In this document: piece after piece, positions 43,441 to 56,120 of the stretch
How the letters are laid out: each line of letters starts with the position of its first letter
How positions within the stretch are numbered: the stretch's first letter is position 1
Origin: Tretioscincus oriximinensis
Lineage: Eukaryota > Chordata > Lepidosauria > Squamata > Gymnophthalmidae
Direction: 5' to 3'
DNA: 64,000 nucleotides
Assembly: GCA_022410635.1 (NCBI GenBank)
Contig: JAJVDF010000448.1
Span: 734,960 to 798,959 of the forward strand
Position numbers and translations under genes: made by a program
The notes under the pieces: generated by a model
The model's input: only the letters and a program-made list of their open reading frames with translations
Told to the model about the DNA's origin: nothing
Databases searched by the model: none

Positions 43441-44389
43441 CAAGTGTAATTTGGCCTTTGAATTAGACCCCAGAAATAAGTCATTCCCTAGCTCAGTTTT
43501 CTTTCCATAAAAAAATGTTTTAGTAGGATGTTTCTAAGATTGCTTTCAGGAGAAATACTGTAGCACAACCGTTAATAGCCCACCTTGGAAATATTCCATT
43601 GCAGAACAAAACTGCACTCATACGGTGGCCATTATATTAATATATTTTTAAGTGGAAATATCTGTTGGTGCAGGATTGTCTAAAATTTTGGTATCAGCAA
43701 CTCATATTCATAGATCAGTATTGGAGATATTTTTTTCCAGTGTGTTAGATGGGACTGGGACAGTTCCAAAGTTAGAAATGCCTGACCATTCAGAATTCAA
43801 CAATTTCTGGCTTGTGGCATTGTAGACTTTGGGCGTTTGGAGTTCTGACAGTTCTGATTCTAACATCAAGCTTTCTGAACAATGGCACTGCTTGCCATCT
43901 GAAGAAGCAGCTTTAGTCTATGAACACTCATGCTACTGGCTTTTTTTTTCTTAGAATCTAGAATTTCTGATCTGTACATATAATAAAACATATATATACG
44001 AGGCTAACATTCCGAGGTGTAACGACCAATGACAGGGCTCGGATCTTTGGTACACTTCAGAGAGGAAGGGAAGAAGATAAGCAGGAAAGGAACAAAGGAA
44101 GGGATAAAAAGGAAAGAAAGAAGGAAAAGAAAACATCAAGAGAAAGAGGAATAGGAGGGGGTATGAGAGGGAGTGAATGGATGGAGGCATGGATTGGAGC
44201 AAGGGGGAGGACAGGCTAGAGCCCATTGCATTACCATAATGCAACATGCTAAATCCACTTGTTTAACTACTATGCTTTTGAATTCTATTATCGTGAGAAT
44301 CACTGAGCAAGCCACATCTTTTATCCGTTTTTCCTGGAGTTTTCCAACACGTACATATAGATACCATCTTTTGTTTTCTAGCAAATAAA

Positions 44390-44542
44390 GGCCCTGTCCC
44401 TACTGAGCCTTCTTCTTGGCTATATCTCAGAATAGGAGCATGCCATCTACAAGCTAGTGTAGGCGATGCCTACACTGGCATGTGGATGACCAAGCTTTGT
44501 ACCGAGATATAACCCAGAATAAGGCCCAGTGCGGACAGGGCC
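44390..44542. mobile_element. Harbinger-like MITE, copy 3
   Basis: GGCCCTGTCCCTACTGAGCC to CAGTGCGGACAGGGCC, with GCTATATCTCAGAATAGGAG and CCGAGATATAACCCAGAATA as mirrored inner words. AAA stands on both sides, consistent with a 3-bp duplication. Confidence 0.65.
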
Positions 44543-44660
44543 AAAGAGGAACTCATATTTTAAACATAAAACCTGAAGTCCTGTTTCCTGCATCAAGGCT
44601 GAAACTGGGGAATTCCCAGCTATAGATACCATGGCAGATGAATAGGTGATAGGAGGAAGA

Positions 44661-45242
44661 GGAGCACTTCCCAACCCACTTTTCCCAACCCAAAGGATAT
44701 CAAAGCACTGTACATAACCTTCTAGCCTTGTCTCCACAGCAGACACCTTGTGAAGTAGGTGGGACTGGTACAGCTCCAAAGAACTGTGACTAAACCAAGG
44801 TCACTCAGCTGTCTTTGCAGAGGAGGGCAGAATCAAAGTGGAAGACTTTGAGTGAATACAGGAAATAGACCTGTAGCCCATTTCATGCGTCCAACGATGG
44901 CCAGCGGTGGGGCTAAAGAGTCCCATCAGGTGAAGAGTGACTAGAAAAGCTATGAGACTCTTCATCCCAATTTGCCATTACATCTCTCTATGAACGCTTA
45001 TGGCAGCATGATGTGGCAGAGCAAATACGTGTGGATTTTAAACCTTTACAATTCCATGCAAATCCTGCCATAGTCTTCTATGTTGGAGTCAGTCTCATTC
45101 TAACAAGACTTACTTTGTAGGGACTGTATGGTGAGTTGTCCACCATCTCTACCACACTTTCTTGTCTTTTGGCTNCCTGCCTTGGGTGTCGTCATGCTGC
45201 TCTTTCAGTTATTCCTCCACGTCTGTTCATTGTGCTTCTATG
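44661..45242. repeat. 582-bp duplicated segment, copy 2
   Basis: Same span as 34897-35478, with seven base differences by eye and one N. The sequences flanking the two copies are unrelated. No foldback arms flank this copy, so it may be the source. Confidence 0.9.
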
Positions 45243-45724
45243 GGATGCTGACTTCAGCATGCTAATGCTTCCTTTCTGGAGAGATAACACTGCAAAGAGA
45301 TGTATTATTAGAAACATAATTCTTTTTAAGATACAGTAATTCCCTCCGGCTGCCACAGTTTGTAAGCCAGTCGGCAGTTCCTTTCACAGATGGACCATTA
45401 AAGATGCTGAAGTGCAATATAAGAGACTTTAGGAACGGTGAAATGTATGCAGAACTGTATCTGAGAGAAGAGAAATCTTGTTCTCGGGTTTTAAGCTTTC
45501 ATGCTCTAACTGGGAAATCTGTGCACTGATCCATATTCTACAGTGTTTTTCCCAAGGGAGGGAAGCCACATCCCACCAGACTCAAGATAAATTGACTCTG
45601 TTTTTTTAAGAGTTTAAAGGGTTTAAAGCTCCATATAAATTTAAAAGCTGTAGGTAAGTCCCCCAGCCATCTTCCAGGAGGCAGAAAAGAAGTTTCCCGT
45701 GGTGCAGATTGGCTAAAGAAATTT

Positions 45725-46200
45725 CCACCACCACCACCCCATGGCTAGCTGAAGTGCAGGCTGGGAGCTGTAGTTTGCAGGGTAGGGCCCTCTGCAGGCT
45801 GGGTAGAAGAGGCCACCCACTGCTCAGACTACACTTCCCAACAGACCCTGCCACCAGCATAACAACAACTCTGTCCAATGATGGAAACCGCATGATAATC
45901 TCGTGCAGCTCTGCAAGGTTGTGTATCCTCGCACAAGATCGAGATCTAGTACAGAGTTACACGTGATACCCTGGGCGCAGCCATTTTACTTCTGGTATTC
46001 GTTTCCAGGAAAATGGCGCCCAGGGTGGTGTCATAAAAATTGTACTCAAGCTTTGCGCATGCAATTACCCAGTACTCCCCGAGATTTGGGGACTCTGTGG
46101 CTGACATTTGGCTTACAGGAGTTACCCTCCTTGGCTGTGTCTCACCCACCTCACATTTTGGCATGAAACCAGAAACGGACATTCTATCAGAAGTAGAAAA
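45725..46200. repeat. unclassified repeat with inverted words
   Basis: GTGCAGGCTGGGAGCTGTAG (shared with 36525), then CTGGGCGCAGCCATTTTACT and ATGGCGCCCAGGGTGGTGTC. The block GGGCGC..CCATTTT / AAAATGGCGCCC is a short inverted repeat. A related mix (GACATCA, TCTGGAAGT, GGTGTCA) appears at 48120-48320 and 55915-56120. Class unknown. Confidence 0.35.
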
Positions 46201-46794
46201 ACTGGTTTGTTATTGTTGACTACCAATATTTTATCTGTACTCAATATAAAATTAAGCAGATCTTAATGGAAGTAACATTTAATTATATTTCCTCTTTTGT
46301 ACAGCTATTATAGGCACAGGAATCCCTTCCTCTTTTTTCAAACAGTGACTCAGTAATTAATCTCAGTTCGTAAGTGGTGTGAATACAATAGAAGGAATAT
46401 CTGCTGAGATCCATAAATTAGGCTCTCTTAATTTTACTACCATTTGCAGCGCTTCATCTGGTCTGGTCTGGAACAACACCATTGTTAGAAATCATCTTGC
46501 CCTCCTGAAATGTAGCCAGCCACCAGCTGTAATGGATTTTTAGGCTTCAGCTTCAGGTTTTCAAAGTCCCCAAACACCTGGTGATTGATATTTGTGGATT
46601 GCCATTTTATTATATTGATTTTATGTCATTACTAATAATTGAAAAGGGCTGGAAGTACTTGAGGGTCTTGTGGGAACAATGTAAATGGGCTCCATCTAGC
46701 ACCAATTTGGAAGACAGCTACTGATAGCATGCCGTTGGGAGGGCAGAAATAGATTGGGTTTCCTTGACTTCCTACGGTGCCCCCTTGTAGCATG

Positions 46795-46890
46795 AATAGA
46801 CATCTTGCCTTAATCTATACTATTATGTGGATAGCAGACCCCAATTATGGGATATAATCCAGAATGCGCCCTAATGTGGAAGAGGCTCAC
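46795..46890. mobile_element. Harbinger-like MITE, degraded fragment
   Basis: CTTAATCTATACTATTATGTGG and GGGATATAATCCAGAATGCG loosely match the central and right parts of 44390-44542; the terminal GGCCCTGTCC repeats are not preserved. Confidence 0.35.
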
Positions 46891-48119
46891 AGCCTGGATA
46901 CAGAATAGACAAGATTAAACTAGTTCAAAGTGACCTTTCCTGGGCAATTGAAATTTAAATCCTAGATTTTTCAGGCCCTTTCCTTCCACCTTAAACCTTA
47001 CACTACCATGCAGATAACAAGTCCCGATGGGTTCTCATTGCCCACTTTGATTGAACTTTCTGGATGCAAAGTAAATGCTTTAGTCTTGAGCTGTGCCCAC
47101 ATCTAGGAGAAAGAATAGATGAAAGAATAGAAAGAACCAGGGATCAGTCATAACTATCAATCCTAATAACATGGTCTTGTGATATTTTGCAACCTATAAA
47201 AATACCAAGGCTGCTGGGTCCCCATTTTGGGTTGCCTGTTCAGTCCACAGTCTCATTCCAGAAAGAAAGAGAGAGAGACAGAAGGAAAGAGAAAGGAGGA
47301 CTACTGAATATAAGTAATCACGCAGTCAATAAGGAATTGGCTACAACTTAATGGTACACAACCATTCCTGCCTATTGCATTCAGATACTGCTGTATTGTA
47401 AGTCCTATCAACACAAACCAACACAGCTAATGACTGGAGTTGAAGTCCAGTGATATTTGGGAAGCAATCGTGTGGGCAAGTGCTGGCAGAAGTGTCTTCA
47501 CTTCTGAAAGTCAAATTGTGGGCTTCCTTCCTTTAAAGTGTGCTCATGAAAGCACTATGAATCAAATGGATTCATTTCTTAAAAAACACTCATTTGCTAT
47601 TCAGTGCGTAGGTGTGAACTGCATACAGATTCTAAATCTTTCTGAAATTTTAATCTTCCTTACTTTATGCCTGTAAATAAGTAATAAGAAAAAAAGTTCT
47701 TATTTATTAAGCAAAGCCTAGAGATTGATCTCCCACTGATGATAATTCAATAGCAAAAATTATGCAAGGAAAGGAGAAACATGTGTTCAGACGTAATAAA
47801 AGGGGCGCTTCAGGTGCCTCATAGAAACCCGTGGCCCTTTCCATGCTCAGAATAGGGCTTTCAATTCAAATGTTGATATATTTATTTATATGTAGAATAT
47901 GGCAGGTCACCACTGGCCCTGTGTGTCACTTCATGTTCCCATCCTGTCTCTAATCCACCTTTTCCCCCACAGAATAGTCAGGAAAGGGTGGAGGGGAAGA
48001 CTGACATGTACGAACACCCCACTAAAAAGCAATCCTTTTTTGGCTGCTTCTGAACTCAACGTAGGATTTAAGGGTTTGTATTATGATTTAGACATGACTT
48101 CTTATTTGCAACCCTAAAT

Positions 48120-48320
48120 CCAGAAACCTTCAATCTGAAAATCTCTGATGAGTATTTTCCTCGCACAAAGATTTTGTGATTCCGCTTCCAGGGCAGGCCT
48201 GGAAGTGACATCACTCTGGGCACCATTCCCAGAAGCAGGGGTTGGAAGTGACATCACAATGATGTCACTGCTAGCGCTGGCAAAATCCTTGTACACTGCT
48301 GTACAAGGATTCGTACTTCA
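48120..48320. repeat. GC-richer repeat with TGACATCA words and a hairpin
   Basis: GGAAGTGACATCACTCTGGG, then GGAAGTGACATCACAATGAT. A perfect hairpin AATCCTTGTACA/TGTACAAGGATT lies at 48286-48310. It resembles 55915-56120, so it is probably a repeat family; class unknown. Confidence 0.4.
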
Positions 48321-49733
48321 AATGGAGAGTCTGACAACATGTATGGGATTCTCGTACAAATCCCAGCACTGGCCACAGCCTTTTCCAAAGCCATCTCCAC
48401 TCCCCCAAATAGACCCAATCACAGGCTATCAGCATCTGTCCTGCTCCCTCCATCCTGTAACTCACTGCATCATGGCAGAATGAGGTACTGTCTGGCCCAC
48501 ATTGATAGTGGTGGACATGGGGCNTCTGCCACGTGGCTTCTCCAGATCTGAAAGGAGCAGGAGGAAGGTAGTAGAAGAGGTGAGGGAACCATGTCTTCTC
48601 TTCCTTGCTTGCCTGGAAAGCAGTCCAAAAACCTGGATTTTTTTTTAATCTGGTTGATTTTTAAATATCATGGCCGCCTAGGATTGGAAGAACTGCCACA
48701 TACCAAAATATCCAGGAGTATCGGAAAGATTCCAGGAGGTGAATTAACCATAATTTAGCCAGTTTAGCTTGGACCCATGATACCTGTCAACATAAGCTTG
48801 CTTCAGTATTAAAGGAATATATTTCTCAGAATTTACTAATTTTCGTGGAATTCGTTATGTAAAACCCCCAGGATATAAACAGGATAAAATTATGAAAAAG
48901 GGCAGATTCCAGCATGGTTTTATATATTTCAGTGATTAAATTCTGGTGTAACTGCAGAAACAATATGTGTAAGGTTGACCTGTGACGTGGTAGAAATCTT
49001 ACAGAGCACTGAAATATCATAAAGCATATTTCTTGAACATAGGTTTAAGCTTTTTACAGCATCTCCATAAATTGTGCTTTTCCATTTAGCATATCGTAAT
49101 GTCTATCTGAAACAATTAGCAGGGATCTAGAGTAAAATCTGAAATTTATAGGAATATAAGAGAGTCCTCTCTATTTCCCACCTTTTACCCTTCCATTTTC
49201 TTAATGGATACTATTTCTGCTATGACTGTAAAACCTTGATTTTATATGACAGAGATATTTTTTAAAGCTGGAATTGCCCAAATTTACAACCATGATGAAA
49301 TCTCTGGCCCAAGGACAGCTGGCATCAAAATCTCTTTTAAAATAAACTTTTAACANATATTTATGAATGAATGCATGACGTGTGAAGTTGGGAAGGATGC
49401 CTTCATTAATGTTATGTCATTCTTATGAGATATGCTAGGAGTAAGTTTTGACTTCACATTAACCTTTTGTGCTTTTTCAAGACAGAATGTGGAAGTGAGC
49501 CATTCTGAGAGCAAACCACACCCTAAGGCCCAAGTTTCTTAAACCTGCAACCCTCTGGAATTTGCTCTGCAATTTCCATTGTGTTCAGCAAAGGTGGAAT
49601 GATGCCAATAGATAGGCAATCAATTCAGATGTTGCAGATCATAGCTAAACTATTATCTTCTATTCATTCCCTCTCACTTCCCCCTTCATTATTTGCATTT
49701 CTATGCCACTCTTCAACCTAAAGTCCAAGATCT

Positions 49734-50389
49734 GTGACATCATGGTTATCAGTTCTGACTGACAAGCTAATCCATCTTGGCTTGTCTTTACAATCCCTTG
49801 GAGCAATAGGACATAAGGCTAAGGAAGTTTTAAAACAACGCGCCACGGACATAGAAGCACAAAATGATATAGCGGCAATAGCACAAGCTAAAGCAATTCC
49901 CTATTTAACTGCCTGTAAGCAATAGGTAAAGCTGGAGAGCTATCAGATCTTCTCTCTACCACTCCGCCTGCACCTCACCTTTACTAGGGTGAGGTTTGAC
50001 CAGCTTGACACATAGATGACCCGTGGAAAATTCCAGTTAAAGAGAAACTTTGTTCCTGTGAGGTTAAAGAGTTGGAAGACATGACCCATGTTTTATTCGT
50101 TTGCCCTTTTTACAGACAATATTAGACAGCGTTATATATCCCCCCTTTTTGTACTGGATAAAGTTTTAGATAATAGAGAAAAAGTGTTTTTCCTCCTGAA
50201 TGGAATAAATAAGTTTATTACCAGTTGAGTAGTCTTGTACATCATCCAGGCATCCGGGATATGAGCTGCTAAGACTTAGGGATGCAATTTTTAACAGTGA
50301 TTTTATCTTGGATTTGATCTTTTGTGTATTTTTAACTTATTTTATATGATATGGTCAATGGACTAATCATTAATAAATTACTTACTTCT
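49734..50389 (+). mobile_element. LINE 3' end, clade uncertain, decayed
   Basis: Broken frames give RLHLTFTRVRFDQLD, then a C..(ELEDMTHVLFVCPFY) pattern: a Cys-His-Cys cluster of the kind found at the C-terminus of several non-LTR retrotransposons. The end TATGGTCAATGGACTAATCA then TTAATAAATTACTTACTT looks like a 3' UTR. Several stops and frameshifts. Confidence 0.5.
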
Positions 50390-50436
50390 CTTATTACTTA
50401 TGGGATTGGAAGTTAAATCGTAAGACTACATTCTCT

Positions 50437-50585
50437 GCAAGAAGGAGAAGGAGAAGAAGAAGAAAAAGAAGGAAGAAGAAGGGATGAGGTTTTATGCCCT
50501 ACTTTTTTCACTTGAAGGGACTCAAAGTGGCTTATAAGCTTCTTTTTCACCTGAAGGCTTACATTCTACCTTCCTCCCCACAATG
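50437..50585 (-). mobile_element. tRNA-derived SINE (second family), 3' fragment
   Basis: GAAGAAGGGATGAGGTTTTA, CACTTGAAGGGACTCAAAGT, GGCTTATAAGC and GAAGGCTTACATTCTACC. It is truncated where a CR1 3' end begins. Confidence 0.65.
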
Positions 50586-50826
50586 GAAAGACAGGATTAG
50601 ACAAATTCATAGAAGCCAAAGGTATAAATAGCTATTAGGATGGATTTCTAATACTGTCTCCAAGAAGGAGCAACAGGTAGAATTCACCTGTCCTGAAATA
50701 CCATTTGCAGGGAGTCAAGATTTTGCCTTCAGACTGCTGAGGTGCAATTGATGAGCCACTGTGTGAGGTAGAATGCTGAACTAGATCGGTTCTGGCCCCA
50801 TTCAGCAGGGCTCCTTTTATGTTTTT
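50586..50826 (+). mobile_element. CR1 3' end, diverged
   Basis: GACAGGATTAGACAAATTCA, GGTATAAATAGCTATTAGGA, GGAGCAACAGGTAGAATTC and GCAGGGCTCCTTTTATGTTT parallel 6680-6932. Confidence 0.75.
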
Positions 50827-51274
50827 ATGGTTTATTTATATGGCTACCAGGAGCAGAAAGTACCAACAACAACAAGAAAGCAACAAAGCAAATTATGGTT
50901 ATTTTATGGCTACCTCTCTGCTAAGAAGAAAAGGCACACTGGGAATCCTCAACTATGCTGACTATCAGAATGAAAAAGCTGTTGTCTCCTGGCATTATAA
51001 CTCAGAAAATAAATTTTGGGACAGGATAATATGGAAAGAAAATTACAAATCACTTTGCAGTGTAATATGTTACTTTCAAGTGGCCTGGGCAAATACGTTT
51101 TTTATATCTGCAGTTTTGAAAAAGACATTTCTTGAAGGCAGCATATGTATTCTTCTACACAAAATGCTAGGTTTAGGCCAGATTTACAAAATATCAGGGA
51201 ACCAATTATGGGAAAGCCATTGGATGAATCTACTGCCAGTCAAATGTAGACCTCTTTTGGATGGCATTGAGTAA
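50819..51274 (+). other. unassigned 151-codon open frame
   Basis: Open from ATG 50819 to a TAG, starting right at the end of the CR1 fragment. The predicted protein has no domain I recognise: KANYGYFMATSLLRRKGTLG, then NYADYQNEKAV and WHYNSENKFWD. No splice or promoter evidence. It could be a remnant of a retrocopy or LINE internal region, or chance. Confidence 0.15.
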
Positions 51275-51789
51275 TATGAGTTGGCTATGCTTTTATAAAG
51301 ACTACAACAATAATGAAACATAATTCCTCACCTTATAAATATATAGCTATATAACAGAATAACTTTGCTTTTGTTTGTATTCTCAATTGCTATTGCTTGC
51401 AATTGCCATTTCTCAGCACTGAATCCCAAACATATTTGCTTATACTGCAAAGAAACACAGCCACACAGTTTATCGGATACTCAAGGACAGAACTATAAGG
51501 AGATGCTGAACAAAACTGATGGTACTGGATAAACATTGCAACACAATTATTATAATGTGATAAGAAAATAATTTCACAGTGCATACTGTGTTTGCAAAAA
51601 ATATATTTTTCAGAAGAGCAGCATACCAAAATGTCCTCCAAGTGTTTATAAAATAAGCTTACCGCATAGTTTTATTTCATACCATAATAGGATAGGATCC
51701 CATTTCAGCCTGTATTGAGGTTTGTTTCTGCGACTTTTGTCACACAAGCCATGGCTATATTTATATAGCAGAATTGGAAAGGTTGGTGC

Positions 51790-52111
51790 AAGCAGTTAAG
51801 AAGCACCGTGATGCAAGACGTTAAGGGTTCGGTGTTTCAACAGAGATATTGAGTTCGAGACCCACGCATCAGCCATGAAGAGGGATAGCCTTGTTAGCCT
51901 TTTGACTAGCCAACCCAGCTGTTCAAAAGCAAAAACATTTGTGAGTAGATTCACACCATTTTCACAACATGGCGGGAAAGATAGAGTGGATGTAGGCCTT
52001 CAGATGAAAAGTAACCCTGTAAGCTAATTTGACTACTTCTTCTTCTCTCTTCTCTTTTTTCTTTTTTTTCCCTTCTTTTTTTCTTCTTCTTTTTTTCTTC
52101 TTCTTCTTCTA
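51790..52111 (+). mobile_element. tRNA-derived SINE (second family) with long pyrimidine tail
   Basis: GAGTTCGAGACCCACG (B-box like), CTAGCCAACCCAGCTGTTCA, GCGGGAAAGATAGAGTGGAT, TAGGCCTTCAGATG and CCTGTAAGCTAATTTGACT, followed by an 80-bp TTC/CTT tract (about 52032-52111). Confidence 0.7.
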
Positions 52112-53429
52112 GTAAGATATCCTTCTTACTTTACCAATATTATACTGAGGTCTTGTAGCTAAAAGTTTCCCTGGCCCTAACAAAGCTGCTTGTCTATTCT
52201 TCCTTATTTCTGCTTTCTTCTGTTTTCTCACACTTGATTGCCTACAGTCTGCTTACTTGATTGCCTACAGTCTGCTTCGTCACATCTTCAAGTTCATTTA
52301 GTTTGTAACAGCCTCTATTATCCACACAACAACCTTATGAATTAGGTTAGGCTAGGAGACAGGAAGTAATCCAAGATTGCCCAATTAATTCCTGTGGGTT
52401 GACAAGACTTAAAAAGGATTGATTTCTCCTGGTATCATATCGTCCCTAAAATCTTGAGTTTGTTCTATGTTTGGTTGCTGAGTTACTGCATACAACATCA
52501 TTCATCAACAATCACTGACATATGAATGCTACCTAGCTAGAAATTCTACCTGCTATTCACAGATGCAAGTTTTGGCATTAGTATAGAAGCAGATACTATC
52601 GACTTTCTAAGAGAATCAGGGTTTTCTTTGTTGACTATGTATTCAGACAATATCCTGAAGATCATTTGCCATTCAATGACTTTATAAACATTGCTATTTC
52701 ACAAAATCAGCCAGACGTTCTGGTTCCCCACGTTGATTTTGAAACACGAAGAGATATTTTAAAATTTTAATACTCAAGTTTTATCTTGATTCATATGAGG
52801 ATTCAAGTATGGAAAGCCACCTGCTAATATCTTGTAACTGCAGTTTCCAAACTTCTCAGTCTATATCACATCGTCGAACTACAGGTTCCATCATTCCTTG
52901 TTGACTGGGCAAATGGGACTTGTCGTACTACAGCATATTCAAGTCATGTTACCCTATAGCAAGAAGGGGAAAGCTGTCCTGTGTTATTTTTCATAAAAAA
53001 AATAAAAGAAACTGGAGGTAAGGAAAGAGGAAGTTATACTGGCTGAAGCAAGAGAACATCAAAATTCTCTATAGGTGACAGGAGCCACAGTATTTTTTTC
53101 TTTTCTGGCAGGAATAATTGCTTTAGCCTGGTCTATTTATTAATAATGATTAATAATAATATAATATATATAATTTTATATTTATTAGTGTAAAGACCAC
53201 AAAAATGCAGGCGTGGCTCATTGCTTGTGGGAGTGGCCTTCCTTCGAAGTAGTGAGAAGGTCACATAGGGTCACCTAGGCTGGTGACACAGTATGGGATG
53301 GTATGCGGCCACCTCCGGTGCCTTACACTGGAATGTGTGTTGGAAGGGGAGGAGATTTTTGCACCCTGTCCAATCACTTTCTTTTGAAGTAGTGCACTGA
53401 TGTCACATTACGGTGACTATTCAGTAATA

Positions 53430-53671
53430 GAACATAAGAACATAAGAAGAGCCATACTGGATCAGGCCACAGCCCATCAAGTCCAGCATTCTGTGTCACA
53501 CAGAGGCCCACCGGATGCACCTGGGCTGTCTGAACAGAAGAAAGCAAAATATGCACCTGTTCATGACTCCCTGCAAATGGTATCTCAGGAGTCCTGCCTG
53601 TTGCTCCATCTCGGAGGCAACATCCAGACATCCATCCTAGTATCCATTCATACCCTTGGTGTCCATAAACC
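53430..53671 (-). mobile_element. CR1 3' end, reverse orientation
   Basis: AGAACATAAGAACATAAGAA, GAGGCCCACCGGATGCACCT, CTCCCTGCAAATGGTATCTC, ending TTGGTGTCCATAAACCTA. 5' truncated soon after the stop of ORF2. Confidence 0.9.
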
Positions 53672-54455
53672 TAATAGTAAGATATGTGAATGAAAGATAA
53701 ACAGAGAAAGAAGTTAATGCACTGAACTGTTATTACAGCTAAGGATTACAGTAGGATAAGGGTGTCCACATGTGCCCAGTAGTTCTTCTTTAATTATTAA
53801 GATGTCACGTGTTGTAAGAACAATATCTGAGCCAGGAATTTGCAGAAAACGTCTTGCTATTGCAAATGGTTACAAGCATACCTCTGATATGTTTTTAAAA
53901 AAGCAGCAATTTGTCTCCCCCAAAGTGAGAAATGGTTCTTCTTGCTCATATCATCATCAAAAATATTTGCTACTTGGGATGTTTCAGCAGGATTGAAGCA
54001 ACCATTTCCCAAATGTGGACACAACCTTAAAGACAAGAAGGAGCTATCCAGCAATTTAGCTAGAGTCTTGTCTTCTTGTGCATCGGTTTATTGTTCCCCA
54101 GAGATCATATATAACAAGGTCAACTTAGCTGAAAAAGAAATACATTATTTAAGGTATTACTTGGAGCCTGAAAGGAGAGCAGGCTTGGGATTCAAGTTGC
54201 AAAGCCTTTCAACCAGTGGCATCTTCCTTACTTTGTTTACAGGGTTTGGGATTAGAAACATTAAACGCATTTGTACACACTTGCATGTGATTTGTGAGGC
54301 ATTTGAATACCTACTTTTAAGACATTCCAAGTTGCATCCACTTAACCTCTAGATTACCTTGTTTGTTTTTTTATTTAAATATTTAAATTCTGCTTTTCAT
54401 TAAGAAAAATCTCAAAGTTGTTTACACAAAAGATTAAGAAATAGGGTGAAGCCAA

Positions 54456-54482
54456 ACACACACACACACACACGCAAACACG
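54456..54482. repeat. (CA)n microsatellite
   Basis: Short CACACA tract ending in CACGCAAACACG. Confidence 0.8.
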
Positions 54483-54644
54483 ATAAAACTTAGGTACCTT
54501 TTTCTTATATATTTCCTCCATCTTATATTTCCCCATTCTTCCTTCAGTATCAAATATTGTCACTTATTTTGTTCGTTGCGTAACATTTTCTAACTAACCC
54601 ATAAAGAAGAAAGGTTCCAGTTAGGCCCTTTTTAGGATATATCA

Positions 54645-55601
54645 AAGAAAGCAACAAAAGCTGTTGGAATTCTCCCCCTGGGACACATATTAGAATTAAA
54701 ATATATTATTAATATATCATTTATAGCTGGAACTAGCTACCAAAGAGAGGCCTCTGGGTAATAATTTTCAAAATTTTCCTTGGTCAAGCTGACCTCTGCC
54801 TTACCCCTGGACCTCTGCTAATCTCTTTTCCTCTCCCTGGGGGCACCTGTGAAAGGTAGCTCCTGGTTCTATGTCCTGTCTAACAAAGGACCCCTTAATC
54901 CCATCATTTACTGGGAAGTCAACTGTTTGCTTCTGGCCAAGGCAGACTTGACTCTCAATGGGAATCTCTCTGTGGAAAAATGCCTAAAGCATAACCCTAT
55001 TGTCACATAGGGAAGCCACTATTTGCCTTCTTCCCCTTTTCTGTATACACTAGGTATCACCTCTTTGTTTGATACCAATCAAGGGTCATCAGAGACTGGA
55101 CCCTTGGTATGAATCATCTTCCTGTCAGGTTTGATTGACAGGGGATCTCAATGATAGCTAAGTTCCAGTAATTAGGCACACCACACACACAGACATCTCT
55201 TCTCCTATTGGATACTGTACCCAGGCTGCACCCCCTTGGGAGGGGGCATAACCACGTCATTTGCCCACGTTGGGCACCCTCCGCCCTTTTCACCCCGTCA
55301 TCAAATTCATACACGCCTTCTGATTCTGTTGTCAATAAAAGTGGAGACTTTTCACCCATCTGGAGGCTTCCATCTATCCGTGGACCTCCTACGATCTCCT
55401 GTTACCCTGAAGCATCGTCTGTGTGCCTATTATTTCGTGGCGGGTGATACGGACCCCAGGGCAAGCTACCTCACGTCACCACCCAGGTCATATTTAGTGA
55501 GTAAGCCGGATCTCATTAAAAAGCTATGTGCGTCACCCTATGGTTGGCCGCCCTGAGACCTTCAGGTATAGGGCGGGATACAAGTACAAATAAATAAATA
55601 A
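54645..55601 (+). mobile_element. Sauria SINE 3' part split by a solo LTR
   Basis: GAAAGCAACAAAAGC (54646-54661) continues after the LTR as AAAGCTATGTGCGTCACCCT, GGCCGCCCTGAGACCTTCAG and GGGCGGGATACAAGTACAAA. Joined, this equals the sequence at 30110-30200. The 5' part of the SINE is missing. Confidence 0.75.
54662..55517 (+). mobile_element. solo LTR of an endogenous retrovirus
   Basis: Starts TGTTGGAATTCTCCCC, directly after AAAAGC of the SINE, and ends near CTCATTA, before a second AAAAGC (about 55517-55522). A 6-bp repeat on both sides is a retroviral-type target duplication. AATAAA at 55334-55339 is followed by a GT- and CT-rich region, as in a U3-R-U5 layout. No internal retroviral genes or second LTR are present, so this is most likely a recombined solo LTR. 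It lacks the canonical CA at the 3' end, so the right boundary is approximate. Confidence 0.65.
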
Positions 55602-55914
55602 ATAATATCTTGGAATAGGAGCCAGCCTTTTGCATGCCTGTGTCCAGCTATGACTGTAGCAACATACAAGATGAATAATTTAACGTGTTGCTCTCTGCAG
55701 ATTATAAAGTTTAAAGGAGGAAACGTTGTGTGAACCTTCACTCAAGGCTTTCATGTTATCTCTTCCTTCAAAATGTGTAAAGCCACAAGCATGAAAGAGA
55801 GAGAGAGAGAGGGAAAGCACACAAAGAGTGTTAGCTTCTCATTTCCCCTCAAAGCAAAGCAGGACACAGTGCAGCTCCAAATTATCTTATATGTGCTCTG
55901 CAGGCGTGGGTTTT

Positions 55915-56120
55915 TATGACATCATTTCCTGTTGCTCACAGAAAGTGAAGTCACTCTGGGAGCCATTGTCTGGAAGTAAATACTGGATGTGATATCAAAA
56001 TGGTGTCACTTGCGGTAAAATGGCTGCCCCCACCTGTATGGGGGGGGGGGGGCAGTCATTTACTTTCTTGTGTACCCCTGCACGAGATCTGGGATCTTGT
56101 ATAGGGGTACATGATCTCGG
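55915..56120. repeat. repeat with hairpin, related to 48120-48320
   Basis: AAGTGAAGTCACTCTGGGAG, CAAAATGGTGTCACTTGCGG, a G run at 56040-56052, and an inverted pair TGTACCCCTGCACGAGATC / GATCTTGTATAGGGGTACA at about 56071-56111. Class unknown. Confidence 0.35.

Noticed and set aside
43951..44247. 98-codon minus-strand frame rich in F, S and P
   Set aside because: Translation of a purine-rich (GGAA-type) tract at 44050-44220.
55208..55556. Two overlapping frames of 79 and 106 codons
   Set aside because: They lie inside the solo LTR and match no retroviral protein.
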